A stretch of DNA of 64,000 nucleotides. Source: Natribaculum luteum (lineage in GTDB: Archaea; Halobacteriota; Halobacteria; Halobacteriales; Natrialbaceae). This document shows positions 9,069-18,375 of this stretch, piece after piece. The notes beneath the pieces are model-generated. The model had not been told where the DNA came from, made no database searches, and saw only the letters and a list, made by a program, of their open reading frames with translations. The stretch is from contig NZ_CP095397.1 of NCBI RefSeq assembly GCF_023008545.1, positions 1,054,001-1,118,000 on the forward strand. The letters are read 5' to 3'. Position 1 is the stretch's first letter. Every line of letters begins with the position of its first letter. The translations under genes were made by a program, and so were the position numbers.

Positions 9069-9139
9069 GCACGGTCGTTTCCACTCGTACGGCCCGCACA
9101 CTCCCTGCTCGCACCCACCACACGGGGTGGTTCGCGTGA
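9065..9139 (+). CDS. Possible 24-aa coupling peptide between atpE and atpC
   Basis: ATG at 9065 overlaps the atpE stop as ATGA. The frame runs 24 codons (MSTVVSTRTARTLPARTHHT then GWFA) and stops at 9137-9139, overlapping the atpC GTG start at 9136 as GTGA. The frame therefore fills the only sizeable gap inside the operon with stop/start overlaps at both ends. The peptide is basic, unlike the acidic haloarchaeal proteome, so a role in translational coupling seems likelier than a protein function. Could also be chance. Confidence 0.4.
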   Translation: MSTVVSTRTARTLPARTHHTGWFA

Positions 9140-10188
9140 GCGCAGGTGCCTCCAATCCGGAGTACGTAAACGCCCGCGTTCGGGCACGGAGAGCCTCGCT
9201 GTTTTCCGACGAGGACTACCGCAAGCTGATCCGGATGGGGCCAAGCGAGATCGCACGGTTCATGGAAGAGACGGAGTACGAGCGCGAAATCAACGCGCTC
9301 GGAACCCGCTTTTCCGGCGTCGACCTGATCGAGTACGCCTTAAACCGAAACCTCGCGAAGCACTTCGACGACCTGCTGGACTGGTCGAAAGGTCAGACCT
9401 ACGACCTCATCGCCAGGTACCTCCGGAAGTTCGACGTCTGGAACGTCAAGACGATCATCCGCGGTATCTACACCGACACGCCGGCCGAAGAGATCCAGAC
9501 GGACCTCATCCGGGCCGGTGAACTCGAGGACGCGCTGCTCGACCGGATGGTCGAGGCAGACGAGATCGAGGACGTCGTCGAGATGCTCGACGGGACGATC
9601 TTCTACGACGGTCTCGTCGACGCCTACGAGGAGTACGAGGAAAGTGGGATGCTCATCCCGCTCGAGAACGCACTCGACCGCGAGTTCTACGAAAACCTCC
9701 TCGAGGACCTCGGGCGACCACAGGAGGGGCCGCGGGCGATGTACGTCGAGTTCCTCGAGGCCGAGATCGACTTTCGGAACGCCCGTAACGCCTTGCGACT
9801 CGCTCGCACTGGTGCCGACATCGATCCTGCAGAGTTCTACATCGAGGGTGGCGTGTTGTTCACGCAGTCGGAGCTGAGTCGGCTGGTAAACGACTACGAC
9901 GAACTCGTCTCCCACATCGCCGACAACCGCCGCTACGGTGACCGACTCTCGACGGCGCTGAACCGGCTTCGCGAGGCAGAAAGCCTCATCGAGTTCGAGC
10001 ACGCCCTCGACGCGGCGTTGCTCGAGTACGCCGACAGACTTTCCAGTATCTATCCCGTCTCCATCTCTGCGGTGCTGTCGTACATCCTCGCGAAAGAGCG
10101 GGAGGTCGAGAACATCCGTGCGATCGCACGCGGACGCGAGGTCGGCCTCTCGGAGAACGAGATCGAAGACGAACTGGTGATCCTATGA
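9136..10188 (+). CDS. atpC: A-type ATP synthase subunit C (central stalk socket)
   Basis: 350 aa from GTG at 9136 (SAGASNPEYVNARVRARRAS); a GTG at 9127 would add three residues. All-helical V-type subunit C/d family (YVNARVRARRASLF...), made of three related helical domains, which caps the c-ring and holds subunits D and F. The start at 9136 is preferred because haloarchaeal homologues begin close to the NPEYVNAR motif and because it overlaps the short upstream frame. Ends in ATGA overlap with atpF. Confidence 0.92.
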   Translation: MSAGASNPEYVNARVRARRASLFSDEDYRKLIRMGPSEIARFMEETEYEREINALGTRFSGVDLIEYALNRNLAKHFDDLLDWSKGQTYDLIARYLRKFDVWNVKTIIRGIYTDTPAEEIQTDLIRAGELEDALLDRMVEADEIEDVVEMLDGTIFYDGLVDAYEEYEESGMLIPLENALDREFYENLLEDLGRPQEGPRAMYVEFLEAEIDFRNARNALRLARTGADIDPAEFYIEGGVLFTQSELSRLVNDYDELVSHIADNRRYGDRLSTALNRLREAESLIEFEHALDAALLEYADRLSSIYPVSISAVLSYILAKEREVENIRAIARGREVGLSENEIEDELVIL

Positions 10189-10514
10189 GCCAGGAAATCG
10201 CAGTCGTCGGCAGTCCGGAGTTTACGACTGGATTCCGACTCGCGGGCGTCAGGCGCTTCGAGAACGTCCCGGACGCCGAGAAAGACGAAACGCTGGACGA
10301 CGCGGTGACGGACGTGCTCGACGACGACGGCGTCGGCATCGTCGTCATGCACGACGACGACCTCGAGTACCTCTCCCGGAACGTCCGCCAGAACGTCGAA
10401 ACGAGCGTCGAACCGGTCGTCGTCACGATCGGCAGCGGTACCGGTGGCGGCGGCCTGCGCGAGCAGATCAAACGCGCGATCGGTATCGACCTGATGGAAG
10501 AAGACAACGAGTAA
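10185..10514 (+). CDS. atpF: A-type ATP synthase subunit F (central stalk)
   Basis: 109 aa, CheY-like alpha/beta fold typical of V/A-type subunit F ([19 protein letters not shown] at the start, [11 protein letters not shown] in the middle). With D it forms the rotating shaft. The ATG overlaps the atpC stop by 4 bases, and atpA follows after 4 bases. Confidence 0.93.
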   Translation: MSQEIAVVGSPEFTTGFRLAGVRRFENVPDAEKDETLDDAVTDVLDDDGVGIVVMHDDDLEYLSRNVRQNVETSVEPVVVTIGSGTGGGGLREQIKRAIGIDLMEEDNE

Positions 10515-10518
10515 AACT

Positions 10519-12282
10519 ATGAGTCAGGCAGAAGAAACCGAGACCGTCCAGGAGGACGGTGTCATCGAAAGCGTGAGCGGTCCGGTCGTAACCGCCACGG
10601 ACCTCGACGCCCGGATGAACGACGTCGTCTACGTCGGCGACGAAGGACTGATGGGCGAGGTCATCGAGATTGAAGGGAACCTGACCACGATTCAGGTGTA
10701 CGAGGAGACCTCCGGGGTCGGCCCCGGAGAGCCCGTCGAGAACACGGGCGAACCCCTGAGCGTGGACCTCGGGCCGGGCATGCTGGACTCCATCTACGAC
10801 GGCGTCCAGCGCCCGCTCGACGTCCTCGAGTCGAAGATGGGGACGGCGTTTCTCGACCGCGGGGTCGACGCCCCCGGAATCGACCTGGAGAAGACGTGGG
10901 AGTTCACTCCCACCGTCTCCGAGGGCGACGACGTCGAACCCGGTGACATCATCGGTGAAGTGCCGGAAACCGAGAGCATCACCCACAAGGTGATGGTCCC
11001 GCCGGACTACGAGGGCGGCGAAGTCACCTCGATCGAGGCAGGCAACTTCACGGTCGAGGAGACGGTCGCGACCCTCGACTCCGGCGAGGAGATCACGATG
11101 CACCAGGAGTGGCCGGTTCGGCAGGCCCGCCCAGCAGCAGAGAAGGAGACGCCGACGGTTCCGCTCCAGTCGGGTCAGCGCGTCCAGGACGGGCTGTTCC
11201 CGATCGCCAAGGGCGGTACCGCGGCGATCCCCGGGCCGTTCGGATCGGGCAAGACCGTCACCCAGCACCAGCTCGCAAAGTGGTCCGACGCGGACATCGT
11301 CGTCTACGTCGGCTGTGGCGAGCGCGGTAACGAGATGACCGAGGTCATCGAGGACTTCCCCGAACTCGAGGACCCGATGACGGGCAAGCCGCTGATGAGC
11401 CGGACGTGTCTCATCGCTAACACCTCGAACATGCCCGTCGCGGCCCGCGAATCCTGCATTTACACCGGGATCACCATCGCGGAGTACTTCCGTGACATGG
11501 GCTACGACGTCGCGCTGATGGCCGACTCCACCTCACGGTGGGCAGAGGCGATGCGCGAGATCTCCTCGCGACTCGAGGAGATGCCCGGCGAGGAAGGCTA
11601 TCCGGCGTACCTCGCGGCTGCACTCTCCGAATTCTACGAGCGAGCCGGCCTGTTCCAGAACATCAACGGCACCCAGGGTTCGGTGTCGGTTATCGGCGCA
11701 GTCAGCCCGCCGGGTGGCGACTTCTCCGAGCCAGTCACGCAGAACACCCTGCGTATCGTCAAGACGTTCTGGGCGCTCGACGCCGACCTCGCGGAGCGTC
11801 GGCACTTCCCGTCGATCAACTGGAACGAGTCGTACTCGCTCTACCGCCAGCAGCTCGACCCCTGGTTCCGCGAGAACGTCGCGGAGGACTTCCCGGAAGT
11901 CCGCCAGTGGGGGATCGACGTCTTGGACGAGGAAGACGAACTCCAGGAGATCGTCCAGCTCGTCGGTAAAGACGCCCTGCCGGAGGACCAGCAGCTGACC
12001 CTCGAGGTCGCCCGCTACATCCGCGAGGCGTGGCTCCAGCAGAACGCGTTCCACGACGTCGACACCTACTGTGAGCCCAAGAAGACCTATCGGATGCTCC
12101 AGGCGATCAAGACGTTCAACGACGAGGCGTTCGAGGCCCTCGACGCGGGTGTCCCGGTCGACGAGATCGTTGACGTCGACGCCGTACCGCGGCTCAACCG
12201 GATGGGCACTGCAGAGGAGTGGAACGAGTTCATCGACGAACTCGAGGACGACCTCAAAGAACAGATTCGGGAGCTGTACTGA
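10519..12282 (+). CDS. atpA: A-type ATP synthase catalytic subunit A
   Basis: 587 aa, the usual length with no intein. Walker A GPFGSGKT at ~235-242, the adjacent [12 protein letters not shown] with the catalytic Glu (~265-275), and Walker [16 protein letters not shown] (~333-347). The bulge domain characteristic of A/V-type A subunits lies between ~110 and ~200. Catalyses ATP synthesis at the A/B interfaces. Two bases separate its stop from the atpB start. Confidence 0.97.
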   Translation: MSQAEETETVQEDGVIESVSGPVVTATDLDARMNDVVYVGDEGLMGEVIEIEGNLTTIQVYEETSGVGPGEPVENTGEPLSVDLGPGMLDSIYDGVQRPLDVLESKMGTAFLDRGVDAPGIDLEKTWEFTPTVSEGDDVEPGDIIGEVPETESITHKVMVPPDYEGGEVTSIEAGNFTVEETVATLDSGEEITMHQEWPVRQARPAAEKETPTVPLQSGQRVQDGLFPIAKGGTAAIPGPFGSGKTVTQHQLAKWSDADIVVYVGCGERGNEMTEVIEDFPELEDPMTGKPLMSRTCLIANTSNMPVAARESCIYTGITIAEYFRDMGYDVALMADSTSRWAEAMREISSRLEEMPGEEGYPAYLAAALSEFYERAGLFQNINGTQGSVSVIGAVSPPGGDFSEPVTQNTLRIVKTFWALDADLAERRHFPSINWNESYSLYRQQLDPWFRENVAEDFPEVRQWGIDVLDEEDELQEIVQLVGKDALPEDQQLTLEVARYIREAWLQQNAFHDVDTYCEPKKTYRMLQAIKTFNDEAFEALDAGVPVDEIVDVDAVPRLNRMGTAEEWNEFIDELEDDLKEQIRELY

Positions 12283-12284
12283 AA

Positions 12285-13700
12285 ATGAAAGAATACCAAA
12301 CTATCACGGAGATCAGCGGTCCGCTGGTGTTCGCCGAAGTCGACGAACCCGTCGGGTACGACGAGATCGTCGAAATCGAGACGCAAGAAGGCGAGACCCT
12401 GCGCGGACAGGTACTGGAGTCGAGCGAAGGGATCGTCTCGATCCAGGTGTTCGAGGGGACCGGCGGTATCGACCGCAACGCCTCGGTACGCTTCCTGGGC
12501 GAGACGATGAAGATGCCCGTCACCGAGGACCTCCTCGGACGCGTCCTCGACGGGTCGGGTAACCCGATCGACGGGGGCCCGGAGATCGTCCCCGACGAAC
12601 GACGCGACATCGTCGGCGCGGCGATCAACCCCTACTCCCGGGAGTATCCCGAGGAGTTCATCCAGACGGGTGTCAGCGCCATCGACGGCATGAACACCCT
12701 CGTTCGAGGGCAGAAGCTGCCGATCTTCTCCGGATCGGGGCTGCCACACAACGACCTCTCGCTCCAGATCGCACGACAGGCGACCGTGCCGGAAGAAGAA
12801 GGAGAGGGCGAAGAAGGCTCCGAGTTCGCAGTCATCTTCGGCGCGATGGGTATCACCCAGGAGGAAGCAAACGAGTTCATGGCCGACTTCGAGCGCACGG
12901 GCGCACTCGAGCGCTCGGTCGTCTTCATGAACCTCGCGGACGACCCCGCAGTCGAGCGGACGGTCACGCCGCGACTCGCGCTGACGACCGCGGAGTATCT
13001 CGCCTTCGAGAAGGGGTATCACGTGCTCGTCATCCTCACCGACATCACCAACTACTGTGAGGCGCTGCGAGAGATCGGTGCCGCCCGTGAGGAGGTTCCG
13101 GGTCGTCGTGGCTACCCCGGGTACATGTACACCGACCTGGCCCAGCTCTACGAGCGTGCCGGTCGGATCAAAGGCCGTGAGGGATCGGTCACACAGATTC
13201 CGATCCTCACGATGCCCGGCGACGACGACACCCACCCGATCCCCGACCTGACGGGGTACATCACGGAGGGACAGATCGTGATGGATCGGGACCTCAACAG
13301 CCAGGGTATCGAGCCGCCGATCAACGTCCTGCCGAGCCTCTCTCGGCTGATGGACGACGGGATCGGCGAGGGGCTCACCCGCGCCGACCACGCCGACGTC
13401 TCAGACCAGATGTACGCCGCGTACGCGGAGGGTGAAGACCTTCGCGACCTCGTGAACATCGTCGGTCGCGAAGCGCTCAGCGAGCGGGACAACAAGTACC
13501 TCGACTTCGCCGACCGCTTCGAAGAGGAGTTCGTCCAGCAGGGCTACGAGACGAACCGCTCGATCGACGAGACGCTCGAGATCGGCTGGGACCTGCTGTC
13601 GATGCTACCCAAGGAGGAACTCAACCGCGTCGACGAGGACCTCATCGCGGAACACTACCGCGAAGACGAGGGCGAGCAGGTCGAAGCGACCGCCGACTGA
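12285..13700 (+). CDS. atpB: A-type ATP synthase non-catalytic subunit B
   Basis: 471 aa from [16 protein letters not shown]; longer in-frame extensions run into atpA and were discarded. The P-loop position is the degenerate [20 protein letters not shown] (~147-166), as expected for the regulatory B subunit, which binds nucleotide without hydrolysing it. An acidic insertion [13 protein letters not shown] (~168-180) is a halophile feature. Last gene of the contiguous run: atpD does not follow directly but lies 2.6 kb further on. Confidence 0.97.
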   Translation: MKEYQTITEISGPLVFAEVDEPVGYDEIVEIETQEGETLRGQVLESSEGIVSIQVFEGTGGIDRNASVRFLGETMKMPVTEDLLGRVLDGSGNPIDGGPEIVPDERRDIVGAAINPYSREYPEEFIQTGVSAIDGMNTLVRGQKLPIFSGSGLPHNDLSLQIARQATVPEEEGEGEEGSEFAVIFGAMGITQEEANEFMADFERTGALERSVVFMNLADDPAVERTVTPRLALTTAEYLAFEKGYHVLVILTDITNYCEALREIGAAREEVPGRRGYPGYMYTDLAQLYERAGRIKGREGSVTQIPILTMPGDDDTHPIPDLTGYITEGQIVMDRDLNSQGIEPPINVLPSLSRLMDDGIGEGLTRADHADVSDQMYAAYAEGEDLRDLVNIVGREALSERDNKYLDFADRFEEEFVQQGYETNRSIDETLEIGWDLLSMLPKEELNRVDEDLIAEHYREDEGEQVEATAD

Positions 13701-13851
13701 CGCTCACGACGTTCGTCTCGTCTTTTCTCCTCGCCTCGCACTCGAGAGCGGTAGGTCCATCTCGAGGCCGTTCGACGAATCGGTAACAATCGAGCCGTCG
13801 GCGTGCAAATCGGTGTATCGGATAGCCGTCAGGTACCACAAACGCCATAAC

Positions 13852-13868
13852 GATAATGAATAATCGTA
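13852..13868 (+). promoter_or_regulatory. AT-rich promoter of the acyl-CoA synthetase gene
   Basis: GATAATGAATAATCG sits immediately upstream of the ATG at 13876 in otherwise GC-rich sequence. It marks a separate promoter after the ATP synthase run, so the acyl-CoA synthetase is probably its own transcription unit. Confidence 0.35.
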
Positions 13869-13875
13869 TGGGTGT

Positions 13876-15489
13876 ATGCAAAAGCCACTACTCGTTACGG
13901 AGTTTCTCGACCGGGCGCGCGAGTACTACGCGGACGACGAGGCGGTCGTCGCGACGACCGGCGAGCGGTACACGTACGGCGAGCTCGGCGAGCGCGCCGA
14001 TCGGTTCTCGTCCGCGTTGCAGGAGCGGGGCATCGAGAAAGGCGACCGCGTGGCAGTGCTCGACCCCAACACGCACTACCACCTCGAGGTAGCCTACGGG
14101 TCGATGCAGATCGGGGCGGTTCACACGCCGCTTAACTACCGGCTGACGCCCGCCGACTTCGCGTACATCCTCGAGGACGCGGGCGTGGACGCGATCTACG
14201 CCGACTACGAGTACGCCGAGAAGATCGAGCCGATCCGCGACGACGTCCCGACGGAGACGTTCCTCACGAACGACGCCGAGGCTGTGGACGGCGACTGGGA
14301 GGAGTTCGACGAGGTACTCGAGGACGCGGGCACCGAGTACGAGCGGCCGACGATGGTCGAAGACGAGGTCATCACGATCAACTACACGTCGGGAACGACT
14401 GGCGACCCGAAAGGTGTCTGTCGGACCCACCGGACGGAGACGATCCACGCCTACCTGATCGCGAACCACCTGGAGATCGCCGACGACGACGTCTACCTGT
14501 GGACGCTGCCGATGTTCCACGTCAACGGCTGGGGGCACATCTACGCCGTCACGGGCATGGGTGCGAAACACGTCTGTACGCGTGGCGTCGACGCCGAGTG
14601 GATCTTCGACACCGTCCGCGAGGAGGACGTCTCCTACATGTGTGGCGCACCGACGGTGCTGAACATGCTGATCGACTACCACGGCGAACACGACGTCGAG
14701 ACGAGCGGAGAAAACGACGTCCGGATCGCCACTGCGGGGAGTGCGCCGCCGGAGGCGACCATCCGAACGGTCGAAGACGAGTTCGGCTGGTACCTGAAAC
14801 ACGTCTACGGCGCGACGGAGACCGGGCCGCTGATCACCACCTCGGACGCCTGTCGGACCTTCGACGACGACTCCCCGGATCGGTTCGCGGTCAAGAAGCG
14901 CCAGGGGCTCGGCTTTCTGGGCACCGAGATCCGCGTCGTCGACGAGGGCGGCGAGGACGTCTCCCGCGACGACGAGACGATCGGCGAGGTCGTCGTCCGC
15001 GGCAACCAGGTGATGGACCACTACTGGAACAAACCGGAGGCCACGGAGGAGGCGTTCAACGACCGCGTCGAGGGCTACTACCACATGGGCGACCTCGCAA
15101 CCGTCGACGACAACGGCATGATCTCGATCCAGGACCGCAAGAAAGACATCATCATCTCGGGTGGGGAGAACATCTCGAGTATCGAACTCGAGGACACGCT
15201 GTTCGACCACGACGCGGTCGCCGACGTGGCCGTGATCCCCGCACCGAGCGACGAGTGGGGCGAGACGCCCAAAGCGTTCGTCGTCCCCTCGAACGGAGAT
15301 CCGGAGAATCCGCCGGTCTCCGAGGAAGAACTCACGGAGTACACCCGCGAGAACCTGGCGGGATACAAGGCGGTTCGGCGGGTCGAGTACGTCAGGCAGC
15401 TCCCGACGACGGCGACCGGCAAGGTTCAGAAGTACGAACTCCGCGAGCGAGAGTGGGAAGACGAAGACCGGATGGTCGGGCAGGGCTGA
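13876..15489 (+). CDS. AMP-forming acyl-CoA synthetase (ANL superfamily), copy 1
   Basis: 537 aa. The adenylate-forming P-loop YTSGTTGDPKG (~172-182), A4/A5 motifs VYGATETGPL (~310-319), the hinge region DLATVDDNGMISIQDRKKD (~402-420) and the C-terminal acylation lysine in TATGKVQKYELRE (~512-524). Activates a carboxylic acid to its CoA thioester at the cost of ATP to AMP; substrate unknown, probably a short or medium-chain acid. A very similar protein of identical length is encoded at 44499-46112. Its TGA stop is one end of a palindromic repeat. It separates atpB from atpD. Confidence 0.9.
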   Translation: MQKPLLVTEFLDRAREYYADDEAVVATTGERYTYGELGERADRFSSALQERGIEKGDRVAVLDPNTHYHLEVAYGSMQIGAVHTPLNYRLTPADFAYILEDAGVDAIYADYEYAEKIEPIRDDVPTETFLTNDAEAVDGDWEEFDEVLEDAGTEYERPTMVEDEVITINYTSGTTGDPKGVCRTHRTETIHAYLIANHLEIADDDVYLWTLPMFHVNGWGHIYAVTGMGAKHVCTRGVDAEWIFDTVREEDVSYMCGAPTVLNMLIDYHGEHDVETSGENDVRIATAGSAPPEATIRTVEDEFGWYLKHVYGATETGPLITTSDACRTFDDDSPDRFAVKKRQGLGFLGTEIRVVDEGGEDVSRDDETIGEVVVRGNQVMDHYWNKPEATEEAFNDRVEGYYHMGDLATVDDNGMISIQDRKKDIIISGGENISSIELEDTLFDHDAVADVAVIPAPSDEWGETPKAFVVPSNGDPENPPVSEEELTEYTRENLAGYKAVRRVEYVRQLPTTATGKVQKYELREREWEDEDRMVGQG

Positions 15490-15565
15490 CATTGCCTGCT
15501 GTACCCGTGTTCCGAAAACGGCCGGGCTGCTCGCGGTTTTCGGGACCGACACACAGCAGACGTGA
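15487..15565. repeat. Palindromic MITE-like element, copy F
   Basis: 79 bp. The left TGA (15487-15489) is the stop codon of the acyl-CoA synthetase; the right TGA is at 15563-15565. Ends CATTGCCTGCTGTACCCG and, on the opposite strand, CGTCTGCTGTGTGTCGG. The inner stem is CCGAAAAC/GTTTTCGG. Located between the 3' ends of two convergent genes. Confidence 0.75.
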
Positions 15566-15598
15566 TGAAGCCGACGCCGGCGACCGACGAGGTCCGGA

Positions 15599-15844
15599 CT
15601 ACTCGTCCCACCGGCTGTCGACGCCCCACTCGTCGCGATCGGTGCGGTCGTCCCGGTCGGTCCGTCGATCGGGCGACTCGCGCCGATCCGTCTCGTCGAG
15701 GCCACCGCGTTCTCTCGCGATCCGTTCGGCCTCCTCGCGGTCGACAACCGTCGGATTCGAGGTTTCTCCGGCGATGAGCAGCCACAGCACGAGCGGTGCT
15801 GCGAGCGCGAACAGCACGAACAGCACGAACAACTCTGCCGCCAT
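15599..15844 (-). CDS. Small single-pass membrane protein, unknown function
   Basis: 81 aa. One strong transmembrane helix at residues ~4-25 (ELFVLFVLFALAAPLVLWLL), then a highly charged Asp/Arg/Glu-rich cytoplasmic tail with a near-repeat DRRTDRDDRTDRDE. Haloarchaeal genomes contain many such small proteins. It diverges from the zinc-ribbon gene at 15907 and shares the intergenic promoter region with it. Confidence 0.6.
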   Translation of the reverse strand: MAAELFVLFVLFALAAPLVLWLLIAGETSNPTVVDREEAERIARERGGLDETDRRESPDRRTDRDDRTDRDEWGVDSRWDE

Positions 15845-15873
15845 CTCGGTTTCACACTCGGTCGTGCCAACAC

Positions 15874-15884
15874 AAAGATTTTAT
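15874..15884 (+). promoter_or_regulatory. TATA-like promoter of zinc-ribbon gene
   Basis: AAGATTTTATC ends ~23 bases before the ATG at 15907, giving a leaderless transcript, and supports that start over longer in-frame extensions. Confidence 0.45.
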
Positions 15885-15906
15885 CGTCAGGTTAAGATGT
15901 ACTCCT

Positions 15907-16122
15907 ATGTCCAGTACGGAAGATATCGGCGAACACGGCTGTCCGAAGTGCGGGCACACGGAAACGGAAGTCGACGAGATCGCGACGACCGGATCCGGTC
16001 TCTCGAAGATGTTCGACATCCAGAACCGGAGGTTCACCGTCATTTCGTGTGCGAACTGCGGCTACGCCGAACTGTACAAGGGCCGATCGTCCGGCGACGT
16101 CATCGACCTCTTTCTTGGGTAG
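15907..16122 (+). CDS. Zinc-ribbon protein (predicted nucleic-acid binding, COG3478-like)
   Basis: 71 aa. Two CxxC knuckles, CPKCGH (~12-17) and CANCGY (~49-54), frame a small beta domain that should bind one zinc. The C-terminal AELYKGRSSGDVIDLFLG is the conserved tail of this family. Molecular role is not established. It sits between the acyl-CoA synthetase and the detached atpD. Confidence 0.75.
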   Translation: MSSTEDIGEHGCPKCGHTETEVDEIATTGSGLSKMFDIQNRRFTVISCANCGYAELYKGRSSGDVIDLFLG

Positions 16123-16265
16123 CCACACCGACCGTCGACCGACCTTCCACGATCCATCGCCACTCCCGCGTTTGACGCGCTCGAACGTTTCGCATCGATA
16201 CGGCACCAGACCGAGCGGCGTCCGCTCGCACACTCGACCCGTAAACGTCGTCGAGGACGGAACAA

Positions 16266-16279
16266 AACTGTAAACAGTT
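16266..16279. promoter_or_regulatory. Perfect inverted repeat in the atpD promoter region
   Basis: AACTGTAAACAGTT, two 6-base arms around AA, lies 31-44 bases before the atpD start, at the position of the core promoter. It could be an operator or simply an AT-rich TATA region that happens to be symmetric. Confidence 0.35.
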
Positions 16280-16309
16280 ATCCGACTGGGGGCGTAAGGC
16301 ACCCACAAG

Positions 16310-17029
16310 ATGGCCAAGGACGTCAAGCCCACCCGTAAAAACCTGATGGCGATCGACGATCGCATCGATCTTTCGGAGCGGGGCCACGGCACGCTCGAGA
16401 AGAAACGCGACGGGCTCATCATGGAGTTCATGGACATCCTCGACAAGGCCCAGGACGTTCGCGGGGAGCTGTCCGACGACTACGAGGAAGCCCAGAAGAA
16501 GATCAACATGGCACGCGCCATGGAAGGCGACGTCGCAGTCCGGGGAGCCGCGGCCGCACTCGAGGAACACCCGGAGATCACGACCGAGGCAAAAAACATC
16601 ATGGGCGTCGTCGTCCCGCAGATCGAGTCCTCCCGGGTCTCGAAGAGCCTCGATCAGCGTGGCTACGGTGTACTCGGCACCTCCGCGCGCATCGACGAGG
16701 CTGCAGAGGCCTACGAGGACCTCCTGGAGAGCATCATCCTCGCCGCCGAGGTCGAGACGGCGATGAAGAAGATGCTTCGCGAGATCGAGACGACCAAGCG
16801 CCGCGTCAACGCCCTCGAGTTCAAACTCCTGCCGGAGCTCTACGAGAACAAAGAGTACATCGAGCAGAAACTCGAGGAGCAAGAGCGCGAGGAGATCTTC
16901 CGCCTGAAGAAGATCAAAGAGAAGAAAGAACAGGAAGAACAGCGGGAGGCAGAGGCGGCCGACGAGGAGACCGAAAGCGACGAAGCGGTCGAGCAGGCGA
17001 CGGCGGGTGGCGTACCGGGCGGCGACTGA
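16310..17029 (+). CDS. atpD: A-type ATP synthase subunit D (central rotor shaft)
   Basis: 239 aa. The N-terminal [21 protein letters not shown] and the long antiparallel coiled coil with C-terminal [12 protein letters not shown] (~165-177) are typical of V/A-type subunit D. An acidic, Ala/Glu-rich tail follows. It is needed in equimolar amount with F, yet is separated from atpB by four unrelated features and has its own upstream region, so its expression must be matched from a different promoter. Confidence 0.93.
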   Translation: MAKDVKPTRKNLMAIDDRIDLSERGHGTLEKKRDGLIMEFMDILDKAQDVRGELSDDYEEAQKKINMARAMEGDVAVRGAAAALEEHPEITTEAKNIMGVVVPQIESSRVSKSLDQRGYGVLGTSARIDEAAEAYEDLLESIILAAEVETAMKKMLREIETTKRRVNALEFKLLPELYENKEYIEQKLEEQEREEIFRLKKIKEKKEQEEQREAEAADEETESDEAVEQATAGGVPGGD

Positions 17030-17032
17030 CCG

Positions 17033-17425
17033 ATGGCCTGTTCGGTATGTGGAGCCGAGACGGTCGACTTTCTCGTTCCCGACGCGTACCGCGAGTACGC
17101 ACCGGACGGTGCACACGCCGCGTCGATCTGCTCTCGGTGTCTCACGGTCGAGGCGGCAGACGAGGGGTGTGAAGATCCGGACTTCACACGGGTGAGCGGT
17201 GCGTTCCCGACGCGTCCCGACGCGGCGGTCCCGCTCGCGCTGGCGCTCGGTTGCTGTGAGTCGCTCGCGACGAACCGCGCGGCCCTCGAGACCCTGCTCG
17301 AGCGGATCGAACGGGCGGGCGTCGACCCGTTGCTGGCGCTCGATCGACTGCTCGCGGAGCCGTCGGTCGAGCCCGCGATCGATCTCGAGCGCAGACGAGT
17401 ACAACTCGAGGCGTTGCTGTACTGA
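17033..17425 (+). CDS. DUF6276-type cysteine-rich protein
   Basis: 130 aa. N-terminal CSVCGAETV (~3-11) and CSRC (~33-36) look like a zinc-binding pair. The rest is helical with a Leu-rich C-terminus. It starts 3 bases after the atpD stop, so the two are co-transcribed. Function unknown. Its TGA stop is the left end of the repeat at 17423-17507. Confidence 0.65.
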   Translation: MACSVCGAETVDFLVPDAYREYAPDGAHAASICSRCLTVEAADEGCEDPDFTRVSGAFPTRPDAAVPLALALGCCESLATNRAALETLLERIERAGVDPLLALDRLLAEPSVEPAIDLERRRVQLEALLY

Positions 17426-17507
17426 TACGGACCGCTGTACGTCAGTTTCGGCACAACCACAGACTGTTCGCGATTGTGCCGGGAACCCGTTACAGCAGAC
17501 TGTATGA
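17423..17507. repeat. Palindromic MITE-like element, copy E
   Basis: 85 bp. TGA at both edges; the left one is the stop codon of the DUF6276-type gene. Ends TACGGACCGCTGTACGTC and, on the opposite strand, TACAGTCTGCTGTAACGG; inner stem CGGCACAA/TTGTGCCG is perfect. Lies between convergent gene ends. Confidence 0.78.
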
Positions 17508-17522
17508 CCGACGTCCCGACGA

Positions 17523-18308
17523 TTACGCCGGCGGATCGAGCTTCGTCGCGGTCGCCCGGTGGCGGCGATAGACCGCGTCGGCCCACTCGAGTGCGGCCGG
17601 CGAGTCGTTCTGGATCACGCCCTGGACCTCGGCGGCCTCGTTCTGGACGACGACGAACGCCTGGGAGGACGACTGTGTCTCGACGATACCGAGGCCGTAC
17701 GGAATCGACTGAATCGAGTAGATGTCGAGGGTGCCGTCGACGAGGAGTTTGCGGATCTCTCGTGGGCGGTCCTCGAGCAAGAACGTGGTGAGTTCGTCGG
17801 TGAACAGCACTTCGGCGTCGAGCGTGCCGTCGAGAGTCCGGTCGTACAGCTGGTGGCGAAACTGGGGGATGCGGTCGGCCGCGGCGAACCCACGGAGACG
17901 ATCCGCAGTGCCGATCAGGGACGCGATCTCCTCGAGCGGTTCGTTCGGTGCGTGGGGTTCGCGTTCGTGGACGGTCGCCCCCTCGAGCATGCTGGGGGCC
18001 ATCGGCGCGTCGTGTGGAACGTACTCGAGGAGGTCGGCGACCCGTGCGATTGCGTCGATCGACTCGAGACGCCGTCGGTGTTCTGCGAGCGCGAGTTGTC
18101 CAGCGACGGTGAGCCGATACGCGCCGTCGGTCCGGTCGACGAAGGCGAGCCACTCGAGTTCTCGAATCGCCCGATCGATCGTCGAGCGCGAACACTCGAG
18201 CGCGTCGACGATGTCGCGTTTGTCCCGAGGACCATCCTCGAGTGCTGCGAGGAGAGATCGCCGCCGGGTGATCGTCTCGAGGACGGAATCGTCAGGAGAA
18301 GCTGGCAT
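17523..18308 (-). CDS. Winged-helix transcription regulator with FilR1-type middle domain
   Basis: 261 aa. The N-terminal winged helix (~10-80, RDKRDIVDALECSRSTIDRAIREL) is MarR/ArsR-like. A conserved C-terminal domain (~120-255) of the type found in the methanogen regulator FilR1 (DUF1724) may bind a ligand. A 30-base stretch directly upstream is repeated upstream of the crotonase gene at 29275-30054, which makes that gene a candidate target and suggests autoregulation. Confidence 0.75.
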   Translation of the reverse strand: MPASPDDSVLETITRRRSLLAALEDGPRDKRDIVDALECSRSTIDRAIRELEWLAFVDRTDGAYRLTVAGQLALAEHRRRLESIDAIARVADLLEYVPHDAPMAPSMLEGATVHEREPHAPNEPLEEIASLIGTADRLRGFAAADRIPQFRHQLYDRTLDGTLDAEVLFTDELTTFLLEDRPREIRKLLVDGTLDIYSIQSIPYGLGIVETQSSSQAFVVVQNEAAEVQGVIQNDSPAALEWADAVYRRHRATATKLDPPA

Positions 18309-18328
18309 CGGAACTGTTTAACCCCGAA

Positions 18329-18357
18329 TACATATCTATTCGACAAAAATTACACGG
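18329..18357 (-). promoter_or_regulatory. Promoter with shared upstream motif (site 1)
   Basis: On the minus strand this reads CCGTGTAATTTTTGTCGAA followed by TAGATATGTA, ending ~21 bases before the ATG at 18308. The GTCGAATAGATATG part is a good BRE/TATA; the CCGTGTAATTTTTG part would be the upstream activator region. The same arrangement recurs at 30124-30152. Confidence 0.5.
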
Positions 18358-18375
18358 TTTCTATCAGTTTGCCGA

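Noticed and set aside
10519-13700. Possible inteins in atpA or atpB
   Set aside because: Both genes have normal length and uninterrupted nucleotide-binding motifs.
13888-15873. 661-codon minus-strand open frame antisense to the acyl-CoA synthetase
   Set aside because: Shadow frame caused by high GC and third-position bias; Arg/Val-rich translation, no domain, and the plus-strand frame has all ANL motifs.
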